NCBI GenBank assembly: GCA_000969725.1
Contig: JXSR01S007609.1
Origin: Ophiothrix spiculata
Taxonomy: Eukaryota; Echinodermata; Ophiuroidea; Amphilepidida; Ophiotrichidae
Length of the DNA: 31,862 bases
Strand: one strand, 5' to 3'
Below the pieces are notes generated by a model, which saw only the letters and a program-made list of their open reading frames with translations, was not told the DNA's origin and did not search any database. This document shows positions 21,806-31,700 of this stretch, one piece after another. A program made the position numbers and the translations under genes. How positions within the stretch are numbered: the stretch's first letter is position 1; the number at the start of each line of letters is the position of its first letter.

Positions 21806-21864
21806 ATGTGAAAAATCACTCAAAAGTTACTATACTATAGTAACTTTTGAGTGATTTTTCACAT
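21806..21864. repeat. 59-bp perfect palindrome
   Basis: Two 29-base arms are exact inverse complements around a single central C (21835). The left arm reads ATGTGAAAAATCACTCAAAA and then GTTACTATA. Confidence 0.95.
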
Positions 21865-21910
21865 TTTAGTGACAAGGTTTTAGAGAAAAAATTCAAGTTT
21901 TGACAACCAT

Positions 21911-22530
21911 TACCGTACTGACGTGTGTATAGTCCCATTGCACCCTTTTTACCTCAGATTTTATTCAAATCAGGGGTGGGACTTAAATCGGGGAATTTAC
22001 ATAAATTTATAAATCAATGTTTAATGTGGTAATATTATTTTCGCTGCTTCGATTTTGAGTCGCCATTTTGACAGGTTACAATCACGATTGTGCATGTCTG
22101 CCAAGAATGATAGCGCATGCTCTGTTTTAATTTTACCGTTATATAACCGTAAACATCGCCATCTGTTGACGAAGACAATCAACAGAAGCAAAAAAATAGT
22201 TCACAGATTGCGATGTTTAAAACAAAACATAGAGAAAAGGATATTCATCCAGCAATCTTCCAGCAAGTGACATTGCATTTTCGATAAATTTTGCGACTAA
22301 TTTTGGAAGTAGATTTTGATATTTGATAATTTTTAAGGTCATTTGGCAACTTATGGCTGTCAGTGAAATGATTATTGGAATATTTTGGTAATGATATTTT
22401 GGCAACTCCTAAAAAATACCAATGGGACTTTACGCGTGTATACATTAATTTCACAAAAATTGTCGTAAAATTAAGGGGGGGGGGGGAGGCTTAAATCAAG
22501 TATGGGATTATACACGCGTCAGTACCGTAT
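21911..22530. mobile_element. Inverted-repeat element with CCGTACTGACG / CGTCAGTACCG ends
   Basis: TACTGACGTGTGTATAGTCC at the left is mirrored by the inverse of TACTGACGCGTGTATAATCC at the right. Subterminal GGGACTTAAATC and GGCTTAAATCAAG motifs also recur. A 12-base G run sits near the right end. TA target duplication is likely but the terminal bases are eroded. Confidence 0.6.
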
Positions 22531-23226
22531 ATATACAACCTTTTGCATTCACATGACGAGTTGATCCTAATTATGGAAAATTTCAAATTGGATTTCGCAA
22601 ACATGTCTTACGATTTTGCAAGGGAAAAATTCAAACCCTGAACAATTTTTGTTTAACATGGGTGCCAATTTTGAGGGTAGGAAGCCTTGGGCCATTACAA
22701 TTTGTGCAAGCACTCACTTTTTTAGGTAAAACTTGAGAATGGATACTTAACTCTACACTTAAACCAAATTTTCTGCATTAATAGTGTCAAATTCTGCATT
22801 TTTTCTGCAGTGTAAATTTTCTAAATTATTCGAGAATAGAAAAAGGATTGCAAAATTCACCAAAAAAAAAAAGTTAGCTGACTGTTCACTTACCTTACTG
22901 TAAGCTATATGAGGTGTAATGTGGTGGTTCTATTTTGGGTTTTGGATCATTACAATATTTGACTTTTAGAGACATTTCATTGATATGTACATGTAACACT
23001 GCTGTTTTTATCAAATAAATACTTATTTATTTTATTTGGAGTGAATTTTCAGGCATGATTTTTAAAATTTTTCTTCAAAATGCTGTGTACCGCTTTACAC
23101 CTCAAATTCAACTATTTCCAAGAAATTTCGGCAATGCAGAAAATTTAGTTCTTTATTTACTTTAGACCACAGACGCTTTAATGTGGAATGAATACAGTCT
23201 CGTATTTTACCATTCACTACACTTAC

Positions 23227-23331
23227 CAGTGATAAAATAACTTGCATAAATCCTGGTATTGTGTATTCCCTTTCAACAAAAATATAACTTGGTGAGCACT
23301 CCATCTTGAATGTGTGCGTTTCATCATCGAA
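23227..23331 (-). CDS. CDS1/2: Phosphatidate cytidylyltransferase, lumenal-loop exon (FDDE...IPGFMQ)
   Basis: This exon has 35 codons, phase 0 at both ends, with acceptor TTTAACAG and donor CTG/GTAAGTG. It encodes FDDETHTFKMECSPSYIF, then VEREYTIPGFMQVILSL. It aligns with the vertebrate stretch where a Cys-x-Pro-Ser motif is followed by an EYNIPG motif, and with the fly CVPSYLF segment. This is the poorly conserved loop preceding the last catalytic block. The conserved anchors C, PS, F, EY and IPG are all present. The phase fits both neighbouring exons. A long foldback element begins about 60 bp upstream of its acceptor. Confidence 0.92.
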
Positions 23332-23389
23332 CTGTTAAATATAAGATTGACATTATGGTAAGTACCATGCAATTAAGGTTGCATATAAT

Positions 23390-24077
23390 GGGGTAGACCT
23401 TCAAATGTATTAAACCGTTTTTGTACTCTAACTTTCAAACTAATTGCATAAACAATATAAAAGTATACATTTTTAGATGCGAATTTTTACCCTGAACCAG
23501 ATGATGATATCAGTTTTTGACCAAAAATGTCAGTTTTGGCAAAAAATGCCAAAAAACGTATGTTTTGCCCCAAAATTTCTGGAAAGCCTAACTAAAATTT
23601 GCATTCGTGAAATTTTGAACTTTTTTGCTATGTCTAGGAACGGTTTTCTCAAATGTTTGATTTTATCTTAGTTTTTTTAAAAATGCCAAAAATAGGACAA
23701 ATGTAAACAAATCCCACCGCTGCCACCAAAATGCCAATTTTTGACCTATTTTTGGCAATTTTTAAAAAAACTAAGATACAATTAAAAATTTGAGAAAACC
23801 GTTCCTAGACATTTGTTTCTAAATTCCAAAAAGCAAAAAAAAGTTCAAAATTTCACATATGCAAATTTTAGTTAGGCTTTCCAGAAATTTTGGGGCAAAA
23901 ACTACGTGTTTTGGCATTTTTTTTGTCAAAATCGACATTTTTGGTCAAAAACCGATATCACCAATAAGTTCAGGGTAAAAAGCTGCTTCTAAAAATGTAT
24001 ACTTTTTATATGGTTTATGCAATTAGTTTTACGAGTTAGCGAACAAAAACAGTTCATGCTAGTTGAAGGTCTACCCC
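23390..24077. mobile_element. 688-bp foldback element next to a CDS splice acceptor
   Basis: GGGGTAGACCTTCAA begins the left arm and TTGAAGGTCTACCCC ends the right. The arms, each about 300-330 bp, pair along their length, for example GGAACGGTTTTCTCAAAT with ATTTGAGAAAACCGTTCC (with one change) and TTCTGGAAAGCCTAACTAAA with its inverse. A short unpaired centre lies near 23.70-23.73 kb. No coding frame. No clear target duplication. Confidence 0.8.
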
Positions 24078-24485
24078 AGCCTTAAAGCACATTTCATGTT
24101 GAAAATGAAATGAGACAAAATCTGTGTACCGGTAGTCAATTTTACTGTGACCAATACACGAGGCATGTAGAAACTGTGTGAATTGGACAGTACTAAACAA
24201 ATACAACATGGTTTGAGGGGAAGTATCGCGAAATACTGTTCCCGAGGTGTTGGATGAGTGAGACTCCGCACCTTGGGAGGAAGTCTTGATCATCCCACAT
24301 CAAGGGACAGTATTTTGCAATACTTATCTGAAATAAATCTTGCTGTATTTGCTTTACTACACTTTAAATAGGCCATAATTTAACTTGAAAATAAGCTTGA
24401 ACTTTACTGCAAGTGTATTGGTTTTTTGCATAATGCAGTGTTATTCATTTTTAAATCATGATAGACAAAATTAGTATTTAAAGTC

Positions 24486-24690
24486 GCGTGAAGAAAACCT
24501 TTTCATTTTTACTCGTCTGGTGTGCCGAGGTTTAAAGTTCAAACCCAACTCACGTGATACTCGTGAGCTCGTGTGATTTGTCTGTTCTGTTGCCGTGTGA
24601 CTTGATTGTTCTGTTGCTTGATTGATTGATTTGTTGTTCACGCATGGTGCGATTTGGTCCCGCCCAGAATGAAAAGGTTTTTTTCAGATG
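24486..24690. mobile_element. Short element with GAAGAAAACCTTTTCATT ends
   Basis: The left end GAAGAAAACCTTTTCATTTT is mirrored by AGAATGAAAAGGTTTTTTTC. The interior is CG-richer than its surroundings, with repeated TTGATTGTTCTGTTGC-like words. Confidence 0.5.
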
Positions 24691-25359
24691 ACTATAATAT
24701 TATTAAAAAGTACTATCCTTTGCAATGTAATCAAAAGTCAATATAAAGCACCCTTCACCCGACAAAGACAATGTAGCAACCATATGCGCAAGAACGCACT
24801 TCATGCATTTCAGAACATAGCACGCCATTTGCAATGAGCATTTTCAATCTACTCCATGTACTTCATTCTTGCTTTCTAATTGGTAAGGCAAGGGGCTCTT
24901 TCAAAACTCAAACTGGTAGCTGACCACCCAAAACCGGGGCTCTTGCCATTTTGCCATTGTTCAGAACATGAGAAACAGCACGAACTTCCGGCTATATGGT
25001 CGGTTGTCCATCAAAAATTTTGTGTTTTGAAGTACTCTCTTTACACACAAGAGTGAATTATCATTTGTCAGTAAAAGCAGAAAAGATCATTTCTGTACTT
25101 CTTATATAAATTCAACACTTGATTTTGGACCTTGATATTACTGTTTTCTTTTTTACAATGTGTGGGAGGTATATATAAGAAAAATGACTGGAAATGTGTC
25201 AAATATTTGTTTTTCTCCCCCTCGCTGCTTGCAGCACCACACATTTTAAATATTTGAAATGTACTAAAAAATACAATTTACTAATTATCAGTAGAAATAT
25301 AAACCCCTAATAAGTGGAGGATAACAAGAATGAGCTTCAGCATTTGAGTTTTTCTCAAA

Positions 25360-26543
25360 CAGCCAGTCAATGAATTTTAAGGCACGCGAGTGCGATAGCG
25401 CACATAGCGCGCACCTTAAATCACTTTACTGAGTGCGATTTATAGCGCACCTTGTCACTTTCGCAAGTTGTGGTTTCGGAAGTTTGCGTAATAGATGATA
25501 CATAATATTGCATTACATGTACAACATCGAATTTAGTCCTCATTAATAAATTCTACCGCCAATATCGAAAAACATACTGCACAGCGCGATAGGTAATTAC
25601 TATACACAATATATAGATCCAAAGACATCACCGCGCAAGCGCAACCCACATTAATCAAACAGAGCGACGAAGTATTGTTTTGGGTAGCCGCCATTTTTAG
25701 TAGCATGTGGCTGGGTTTTTTTACATTCGCGGCACTTGCTTTTGATTTCAAAGTTATTAACAAAATCAACATTAATAAATTCCAAAATTCAACAATGATT
25801 TAAAGGAGAACATATATCAGAACATTTTAGTGGAATTAAATGATCAAAACTTTCATGTAAGTATTGAAAAAAAAGAAGATCGTTTTAGTTGGCGCATTTA
25901 TTCGGAAAAATTTAGCAATGCAGCGATAGCGCTGTATGTGTTGTAATGGGTCCCGGTAATTTATGCACTACCTAGCACACTGCGTCTCGGGTCGTATTTT
26001 GCGGTGTAGAAACATGGCATTTCGATCGTCTTTTTTTGAAAAGCAGCTTATATTTGATTAAATATGAGTTCAAATTTAGACAAAATAAATATTAGATTTT
26101 TTGTCAGTGATACTCACATCTTTGTCAGAATCGGAATTCTTGGTCAATTTGACAACTGCAAATGACCAAAAACGTACCTGGGTTTTCAGCGTTCGCAACG
26201 CACGTAAAATTTCTCATCAGAGCGGAGAAATATCACTGAAAATGCTTCTCATGACCTTTTCATCACATTTGACAAGTCTGACCCAAAGAAATAATGATTT
26301 TCAGAGACTTTTCAACTGTTTTAGAATGGTGTTCAGATTTAATGGAAAATTCGCATATTTTCACAAGATTGCGTTGCCGATGAAAATCAAGTGTGAAATG
26401 GTTATGACGTCATTAAAGTGCCAAAAATAGAACACCTAAAATATTTACCGAGTGCAATTAATGGCACACCTGTAGCCCACCTAACTAATTCCAGAAGTGC
26501 GATTTGTAGCACACCTGCTATTTTTCAAAATTCATTGAGCTGA
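25360..26543. mobile_element. ~1.2-kb element with TCAATGAATTTT ends and GTGCG/CGCAC dyads
   Basis: TCAATGAATTTT (25367-25378) and AAAATTCATTGA (26527-26538) are inverted, with CAGC outside the left and GCTG outside the right. Subterminal dyads such as GTGCGATTTATAGCGCAC and GTGCGATTTGTAGCACAC occur at both ends. The open frames inside are not recognisable proteins. Confidence 0.55.
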
Positions 26544-26626
26544 TTAAAATTTGGGAATATTATTCATCATCAGAACTAGTGCAACAGATTTTTAATAATT
26601 TCTAAACAACAATAAAATATACTTAC

Positions 26627-26674
26627 TATTGCTGGACAAGAAAACAACTGAATCGGTGCAAGAAACTTCACAAC
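26627..26674 (-). CDS. CDS1/2: Phosphatidate cytidylyltransferase, 48-bp microexon
   Basis: This short exon of exactly 16 codons lies between a pyrimidine-rich TTGCATTTCAG acceptor and an ATA/GTAAGTA donor. It encodes VVKFLAPIQLFSCPAI. It joins in phase 0 to the FDDE exon to give the F-x-CP-x motif of animal CDS proteins (FVCP in human, FICP in fly). The identification rests on that motif, the two good splice sites and the matching phase; the rest of the exon is not well conserved. It is the most upstream CDS exon visible here. The preceding conserved block (the KKTWEGFIGG region in vertebrates) was not found between here and the right edge, so the gene must continue beyond the window. Confidence 0.85.
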
Positions 26675-29051
26675 CTGAAATGCAAACAAACAGGAATAGA
26701 AGTTAAAGGGACTAGCCTAGATTCCACTTAGAATTAAAAACTTATGGAAATGCTTTAAATAAAGCTTAAAAGTGTAGTAAAATCCAAAAAAGTACACAAA
26801 TGTACACAGAAATGGCTCAAATTGACAGCGAATTGATTTGCAATATATCTGATGGTGGTGTGACTATCCAGTGTTTTCTAAATTCTAAATTTGTACCTCA
26901 GATGGATTTACCAGATAAAAGATCAAATATAGCTCTTGGAGATAAGTTGCTTAATATCAAAAGAGAAACAATTTTATCAAAAATAATTTTGTTTACCCAT
27001 CACAGGTGTAGAAACAAGATCTTTTTAAGATTTGAGACTACAAACACTTTTTCAACCATTTTTTGTCGCCGGCGACAAAAAATACAGCTGGTAAATAATT
27101 TCATTTTTTTCCTCTGTTACACAAATTCAGCGGAAACTACTGGTAGGATATGTTAGTATAATAATGTACTATCGATACATGTGAAAAAAATATATAGTCA
27201 GAAAATCAGCGGACAGGATCTAAGCTGATCTTTAATCTCAAAACCAATAACAAAACTAGTTTTTAGAATCACAAGATCTCCCTTATCTTACAATTTGACC
27301 TTATGCAATCTTTGACCTTTGACCTCATCAACAAATGAAGTTTAACATATAGCCATAAACCAACTTTGGTTCCAATCGGACTTCAGCTATTTAATTGAGG
27401 TTTTTGAAACAATTTCAGCCTATCTTACAAACTTGACCTCAAGACAGCTCGACCTAGGTGACTTTTTACACTATGAATAAATTAAAGTTGTTATTTTATT
27501 AATTAAAGTCCTAAGTTCTCAGTGTTGCGGATTTTCCACAAAAATCAAAGCAGCTGGGGTATAACGCAGAAAACTCAACTTGAGCAAAAAAAAATATATA
27601 TTTAAATAAATATCAAAAATCCGCCAAAATTAACAAAAAAACACATGATATTGGTCAATATTCTTTGACCAAAATTGAAAAAATATTACAAGTATGTATA
27701 ATCATAAAAAACAATATCAGCAGACATGCCAACCTCTCAGATCACACAAGAGTATTTTGCAACTCCAAAAAGAGTATTTTTCACACAAAAAGAGTATTTT
27801 ACAAGTACGTTCCAAAAAGATGAACATTATCCAACTTTAATCAATTTTACAAAACACAGGGTTCATTCAGAGGCTTTCTGGTGGGGGCCCAGGGGCAAAC
27901 ACCAGAAGCTCCTGGATTTGAGCAGTTTCAGATGCCTTTTGATGGGTTAGAAAAAAGTAAATAATGTGATCAAAAAATATGTGAAAATGATCAGATATAC
28001 ACATTTCTTACTAAAATGTTTGAATAATTTAGTTGGGCTGAGGGGGCGAAGCCCCCCAAAGCTCCTGGCTTTTAGCCAAATGTTATGGATCCGTTTTGGA
28101 GCTCTAGGAAGACCACTTAATTGGTTGAGTAAATTTTGGACCTTACATTTATCCATTAATAGATAAATATAAGGTCCAAAATTTTCTACTTTTGAAAACT
28201 TCAAAATCCGCATTTTACCGTGGAGCATTTCGGTATATTTTCCATTTTGTTATTTTTCCTTCAAAAGCTTAATTTTTACGATAATAACAGGAGTAGATCC
28301 TCAGTAGGCCTATTTGGGATGCTGACTTTTGTCATTAAATCATTGAACTGCTTGTGCTAAGGTTATGAGAAGTTTAGTTAGTCTTTAAAGTTGAACTTGT
28401 GTGTTTCACTTTTTATGCATCCATTTTAAGATTGTGCAAAGTGAAACAATTTGAACAATAGGTGATAACTTCCTGCTGCAAATATCATATTTGTCTGTAA
28501 CATGCAGGGTGTCTCTGAATGATCTGCACTGTATTTCAGAAAATAATATTTAAATATAAAACCCACATGTCTCTAAAAACTAAATTTAAATGTTACAATT
28601 CACACTTAATATCATGCATCATTACACTTCACTACTACTTTCTAAAAATAAATGCATTTCAGAGTTGAAAAATCATCTTTCTCTTAAATTACTGATTCAC
28701 TTCTTCTCATTATGATGGCCCAGGATGAATAAGATTTTTTAAGGGCTTATTAGAATGACCTTAGTTACATAATATTTTTACTTTTCAATAGAATTTTAGA
28801 TCAGCACATTGACAATATCAATAGCTATGGAGTAGTCAAAATCATAAAAAATACCTTGGTCATGAACAAACATACAGCTGCCATAGAATTTTAGGAAATT
28901 GGTTAAACTAAACGTTGTTAAATATCACAGCAAGTAAATTTATAAGTGCATTTACATAATCCATTCATGGGTATAAAATGGTGATAATTTTTAAATTCTT
29001 TTTGCAATGATTTTCAAATGAATGTTATATTAAGTAATTTTTGGTTTTAAA
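26675..29051. other. Probable upstream CDS intron or intergenic DNA; no exon seen
   Basis: No CDS-family exon found on the minus strand. Small features only: a short dyad TTTTTTGTCGCCGGCGACAA near 27060, a repeat-like GGGGGCGAAGCCCCC stretch at about 28033, and a hairpin (AAATTTTGGACCTTA / TAAGGTCCAAAATTTT) at 28131-28190. Confidence 0.55.
27361..27542. repeat. Dispersed repeat, first copy
   Basis: Partner of the copy at the right edge of the window. Upstream flanks differ (TTGACC-rich here, SINE-derived there), so this is either the shared 3' portion of an interspersed element or the visible end of a longer segmental duplication. Confidence 0.85.
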
Positions 29052-29499
29052 AAGAAAAGGAAGGTATTTTTAAGATTTTTCATTTGGCCGCGACAATTTT
29101 TTTTTTTTCCTAGCCCGATCGGGCGGGCCACTTACCACATTTACTTGCCCGAATTGGTTTACAAGTTGCCCAACGAGCATTTTTGGTGCTAAAAACAACT
29201 TCAAAATTGTAATGTAATCAAGTACAACAAGTAGCGTAGCCATGGTATTGACCGCGTGATCTTTTAATTCTACGCCGACTACGGCCTATGCAGAATGGCA
29301 AATTGATTCACGGACAGGTCCATAATAATAAATTAAAACTGTTTTATTGCCTGGAAACGTTCTACTTTTCACTGTTTTGCAATGTTTTCATAGAGTATTT
29401 TGAACATCAAAATATCGCCGGCACGCAAAATCTCAACATGGCGGCCGGCGACCAAAACTGGTTCTTGTTTACCTTGTTATATTCACGACACTCAATCGA

Positions 29500-29523
29500 T
29501 GACGTCATTCAGGCCTGACGTCA
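29500..29523. promoter_or_regulatory. Pair of consensus CRE/ATF octamers
   Basis: Two perfect TGACGTCA palindromes begin 16 bp apart (29500-29507 and 29516-29523), about 310 bp before the candidate ATG at 29835. TGACGTCA is the established full CREB/ATF site. The local sequence is also richer in CG than its surroundings (GGCGGCCGGCGACC just upstream). Promoter function is inferred, and no TATA box or initiator was identified. Confidence 0.4.
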
Positions 29524-29834
29524 TTAATTTAACATTCATTTTCACCAAGCACTGTAATAACCGCTTTCTAGTTCATCTGATTTTCTTTTATTTCTTATCA
29601 AGAACTTCTCCATTTTTGTATTTTATTCTTAAAGCTAAATTATTTTTAGATTTATTTATTTCCCTGCCAAATTTGCAAGCCAGGTCTGCAGGGGGTCTGT
29701 TTTACTTTAACAACGATACTGATTGGTTGAAATTGGTTCTTTTATAGCTGATGTCAGGCTCTTAGGCTCTCAGCCAATAACTTTTACCGTAACAAGTACT
29801 GTCGGAGATCGCCATATCAGCTGACATAAAAATC

Positions 29835-29916
29835 ATGGCGTCCGATGCAAACTTCCGCGGTGGCACTGAGGCTTTGGAAATACTATTTTCCGTGTTTTTT
29901 ATTATATCAGGCAAAT
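29835..29916 (+). CDS. Possible first coding exon (signal-peptide-like) of the Ig-domain gene
   Basis: An ATGG start in the sequence AATCATGGCG opens a frame encoding MASDANFRGGTEALE and then the hydrophobic ILFSVFFIIS, resembling a secretion signal. The frame stops soon after unless spliced. A GC-type donor (TCAG/GCAAAT) would leave one base. The acceptor before the Ig exon (TTCCAG/TCACTG) supplies the two bases needed, so the frame continues as VTGFTLRNIMS into the Ig repeats. The weak GC donor and the lack of homologues in view make this tentative. It lies inside a 1-kb insertion flanked by direct repeats. Confidence 0.3.
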
Positions 29917-30274
29917 ATTACTGATGCTTTTTATCTACAAATTTTGTTCTTTCTCTTCGTGCATGGTCAACACTCAATGTGCAGGGTAAGCTTACTGGGT
30001 TTTTTAATAGCCCGATCGGACGCGGCTATCTGAAGTTTTAATAGCCCGACAAAAAATCTGATAGCCCCGGGCTATCGGACAGGCGATTTGTCGCAGCTTG
30101 AAGAAAAGGAAGGTATTTTTAAGATTTTTCATTTTTTGTGAGTAAAACATATTGAAACACCCTGTATATATAATGGATTGAGTACTTTTACTTTCAATAA
30201 CGATAGTCGATTTGCTTTAGCACAAATTATATATAAGTGTTATTCCAGTCACTGGTTTTACACTTCGTAATATA

Positions 30275-31538
30275 ATGTCCGTAAATCATGGACATCTGTT
30301 CAAATCTGATTTACCTAGTGATCCATTTGTTGGAGCTATCAGAGAAGCAGGATATACATGGAATAGCATCAGTAGATTTAGGACACAGGAAGATCCTTAT
30401 GAATCCTATGTATTTTGTGGAGCACAATTTCCTGAGGGATCTACCCAACCTACTATAATTTGGGAATTTAATGGACAAGAACTTGCTGTGATTGACACGT
30501 GGACGGTTGATGAAACTGATGGAAGATATGTCGAATTATTGGGATCATTCCACGGAGGATTTGTTTCCTACATTTTAAATTTGACATTTGACAGTGTTGA
30601 AGGCCATTACTCTTGCCTTTTCACATACTATATCGGGAACACAAAACAAGAGGATCATCAAACCATTTTTGTCTTAATGCCAGAACATCAGCCAATGTCA
30701 GTGTTATCAGAAGATATGATCTATTTTATAACATCAGAAAGATCTAGACGCTGGGGAGGGCCTTATGTATCAAATATACGATGTCAAGTGTTACTATCTG
30801 AGAGATCTTCACAACCTACTATAATTTGGGAATTTAACGGACAACAACTTGCTGTGAATGACACATGGACACCTGATGAAACTGATGGAAGATATGTTTA
30901 ATTCTGGGGATCATTCCACGGAGGATTTGTTTCCTACATTTTAAATTTGACATTTGACAGTGTTGAAGGCCATTACTCTTGCCTTTCCACATACTATATC
31001 GGGAACACAAAACAAGAGGATCATCAAACCATTTTTGTCTCAATGCCAGAACATCAGCCAATGTCAGTGTTATCAGAAGATATGATCTATATTATAACAT
31101 CAGAAAGATCTAGACACTGGGGAGGGCCTTATGTATCAAATATATGATGTATAGTGCAATTTCCTGAGAGATCTTCACAACCTACTGTTGTTTGGGAATT
31201 TAATGGACAACAGGTTGTTGTAAATGACACATGGACAGCAAATACAACTGATGGAGCATATGTGAACTTCTATGAAACCCAGGGGTATCGTATCAGAGAG
31301 TGCGATTCAATAATTTATGGAAAATATAAAATTGGCGAAGGAAATCACTCATGTCTAGTCACATACTACATAGGGGACACCAAACATGAGGATAAGGAGA
31401 CCGTTTTCGTTCCAATATTAGAATATCAGCCCCTGCCAGGTTATCCCAAATGTTCTGTATTACCATAATTTGTGAATTATGGTGATATGGTTACTTTCAG
31501 ATGTGATGCAGGGGACTTGAACCCACCTATTAACTTGA
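30275..31538 (+). pseudogene. Immunoglobulin-domain gene fragment: three 366-bp repeats and a truncated fourth domain, broken
   Basis: A single frame encodes repeated Ig-like domains. Each has an early Cys, QPTIIWEFNGQ (the core Trp), a strand with YILNLTFDSV, and the E-G-x-Y/H-S-C motif before the second Cys. Units 1 and 2 are nearly identical; unit 3 is diverged. Equivalent points lie exactly 366 bp apart. A fourth domain starts with PKCSVLP and then NYGDMVTFRCDAGDLNPP, and is cut off at INLS by a SINE. Three in-frame stops occur: TAA at 30899-30901 (Glu in unit 1), TGA at 31145-31147 (Arg in unit 1) and TAA at 31466-31468. No transmembrane segment is seen. An AG acceptor at 30247-30248 may begin the exon. 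It is likely a surface or secreted Ig-superfamily relative, now non-functional. Sequencing error at three sites is unlikely but not excluded. Confidence 0.75.
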
Positions 31539-31540
31539 GC

Positions 31541-31700
31541 CTCGTAATACAGAGATTGTGGGTTCGAGCTCCAGGCCGGGCGGTTTTCGTCTCCTTGTTT
31601 CCTTGGGCAAGCAACTTTACTCTACTTGCTCCGTGGTCGGACAGTCACGTAAAGCCGTGGGTCCCCTGTACGAATAGACTCAACTTTGTGCCCGATACGA
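31541..31700 (+). mobile_element. tRNA-derived SINE, 5'-truncated
   Basis: The sequence starts within a tRNA-like anticodon arm (GAGCCTCGTAATACAGAG) and has a Pol III B box (GTGGGTTCGAGCTCC). It is followed by a CTTGGGCAAGCAACTTTAC segment and a GTAAAGCCGTGGGTCCC segment, both typical of invertebrate SINE bodies. It interrupts the fourth Ig domain. The 3' boundary merges into a longer dispersed repeat, so the end is approximate. Confidence 0.7.

Larger units (their letters stand above)
19304..23226 (-). other. CDS intron between the IPGFMQ exon and the VGIHWE exon
   Basis: This intron of about 3.9 kb has phase 0. From low to high coordinate it contains the exon-derived tandem array, a 411-bp MITE, a dispersed repeat, a TA-flanked inverted-repeat element, a 59-bp perfect palindrome and another TIR element, with little unoccupied sequence apart from 22.53-23.2 kb, where I see nothing coding. 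The spliced product across it reads without interruption. Confidence 0.85.
23332..26626 (-). other. CDS intron between the microexon and the FDDE exon
   Basis: This phase-0 intron of about 3.3 kb has a GTAAGTA donor and a TTTAACAG acceptor. It holds a 688-bp foldback next to the acceptor, two short inverted-repeat elements (24.5-24.7 and 24.9-25.0 kb) and a ~1.2-kb element with GTGCG/CGCAC dyads. No further exon is required by the reading frame and none was seen. Confidence 0.8.
29052..30134. mobile_element. ~1-kb insertion flanked by a 34-bp direct repeat
   Basis: The same 34 bases (AAGAAAAGGAAGG... ending TTTTTCATTT) occur at 29052-29085 and 30101-30134. The enclosed 1,015 bp begins GGCCGCGACAATTTTT and ends GATTTGTCGCAGCTTG, which are imperfect inverted ends (GCGACAA). 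Both ends carry AGCCCGATCGG-type motifs. The interior includes two CRE octamers and a possible first exon. The long flanking repeat would be unusual for a DNA transposon. It could be a long target-site duplication or the product of unequal exchange. Confidence 0.55.

Noticed and set aside
22885..22905. Possible extra CDS splice donor (AAG/GTAAGTG on minus strand)
   Set aside because: No acceptor or coding sequence precedes it, and the CDS frame is already complete across this intron.
26101..26430. 109-codon plus-strand open frame
   Set aside because: Inside a repeat-like element, with no recognisable domain and no splice context.
26800..27156. 118-codon plus-strand open frame
   Set aside because: No family resemblance, low-complexity flanks, and it does not align with any part of the CDS gene.
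28855..28900. Possible upstream CDS exon (CAG ... AAG/GTATTT on minus strand)
   Set aside because: Only about 23 bases, and no similarity to the conserved KKTWEGF region expected there.
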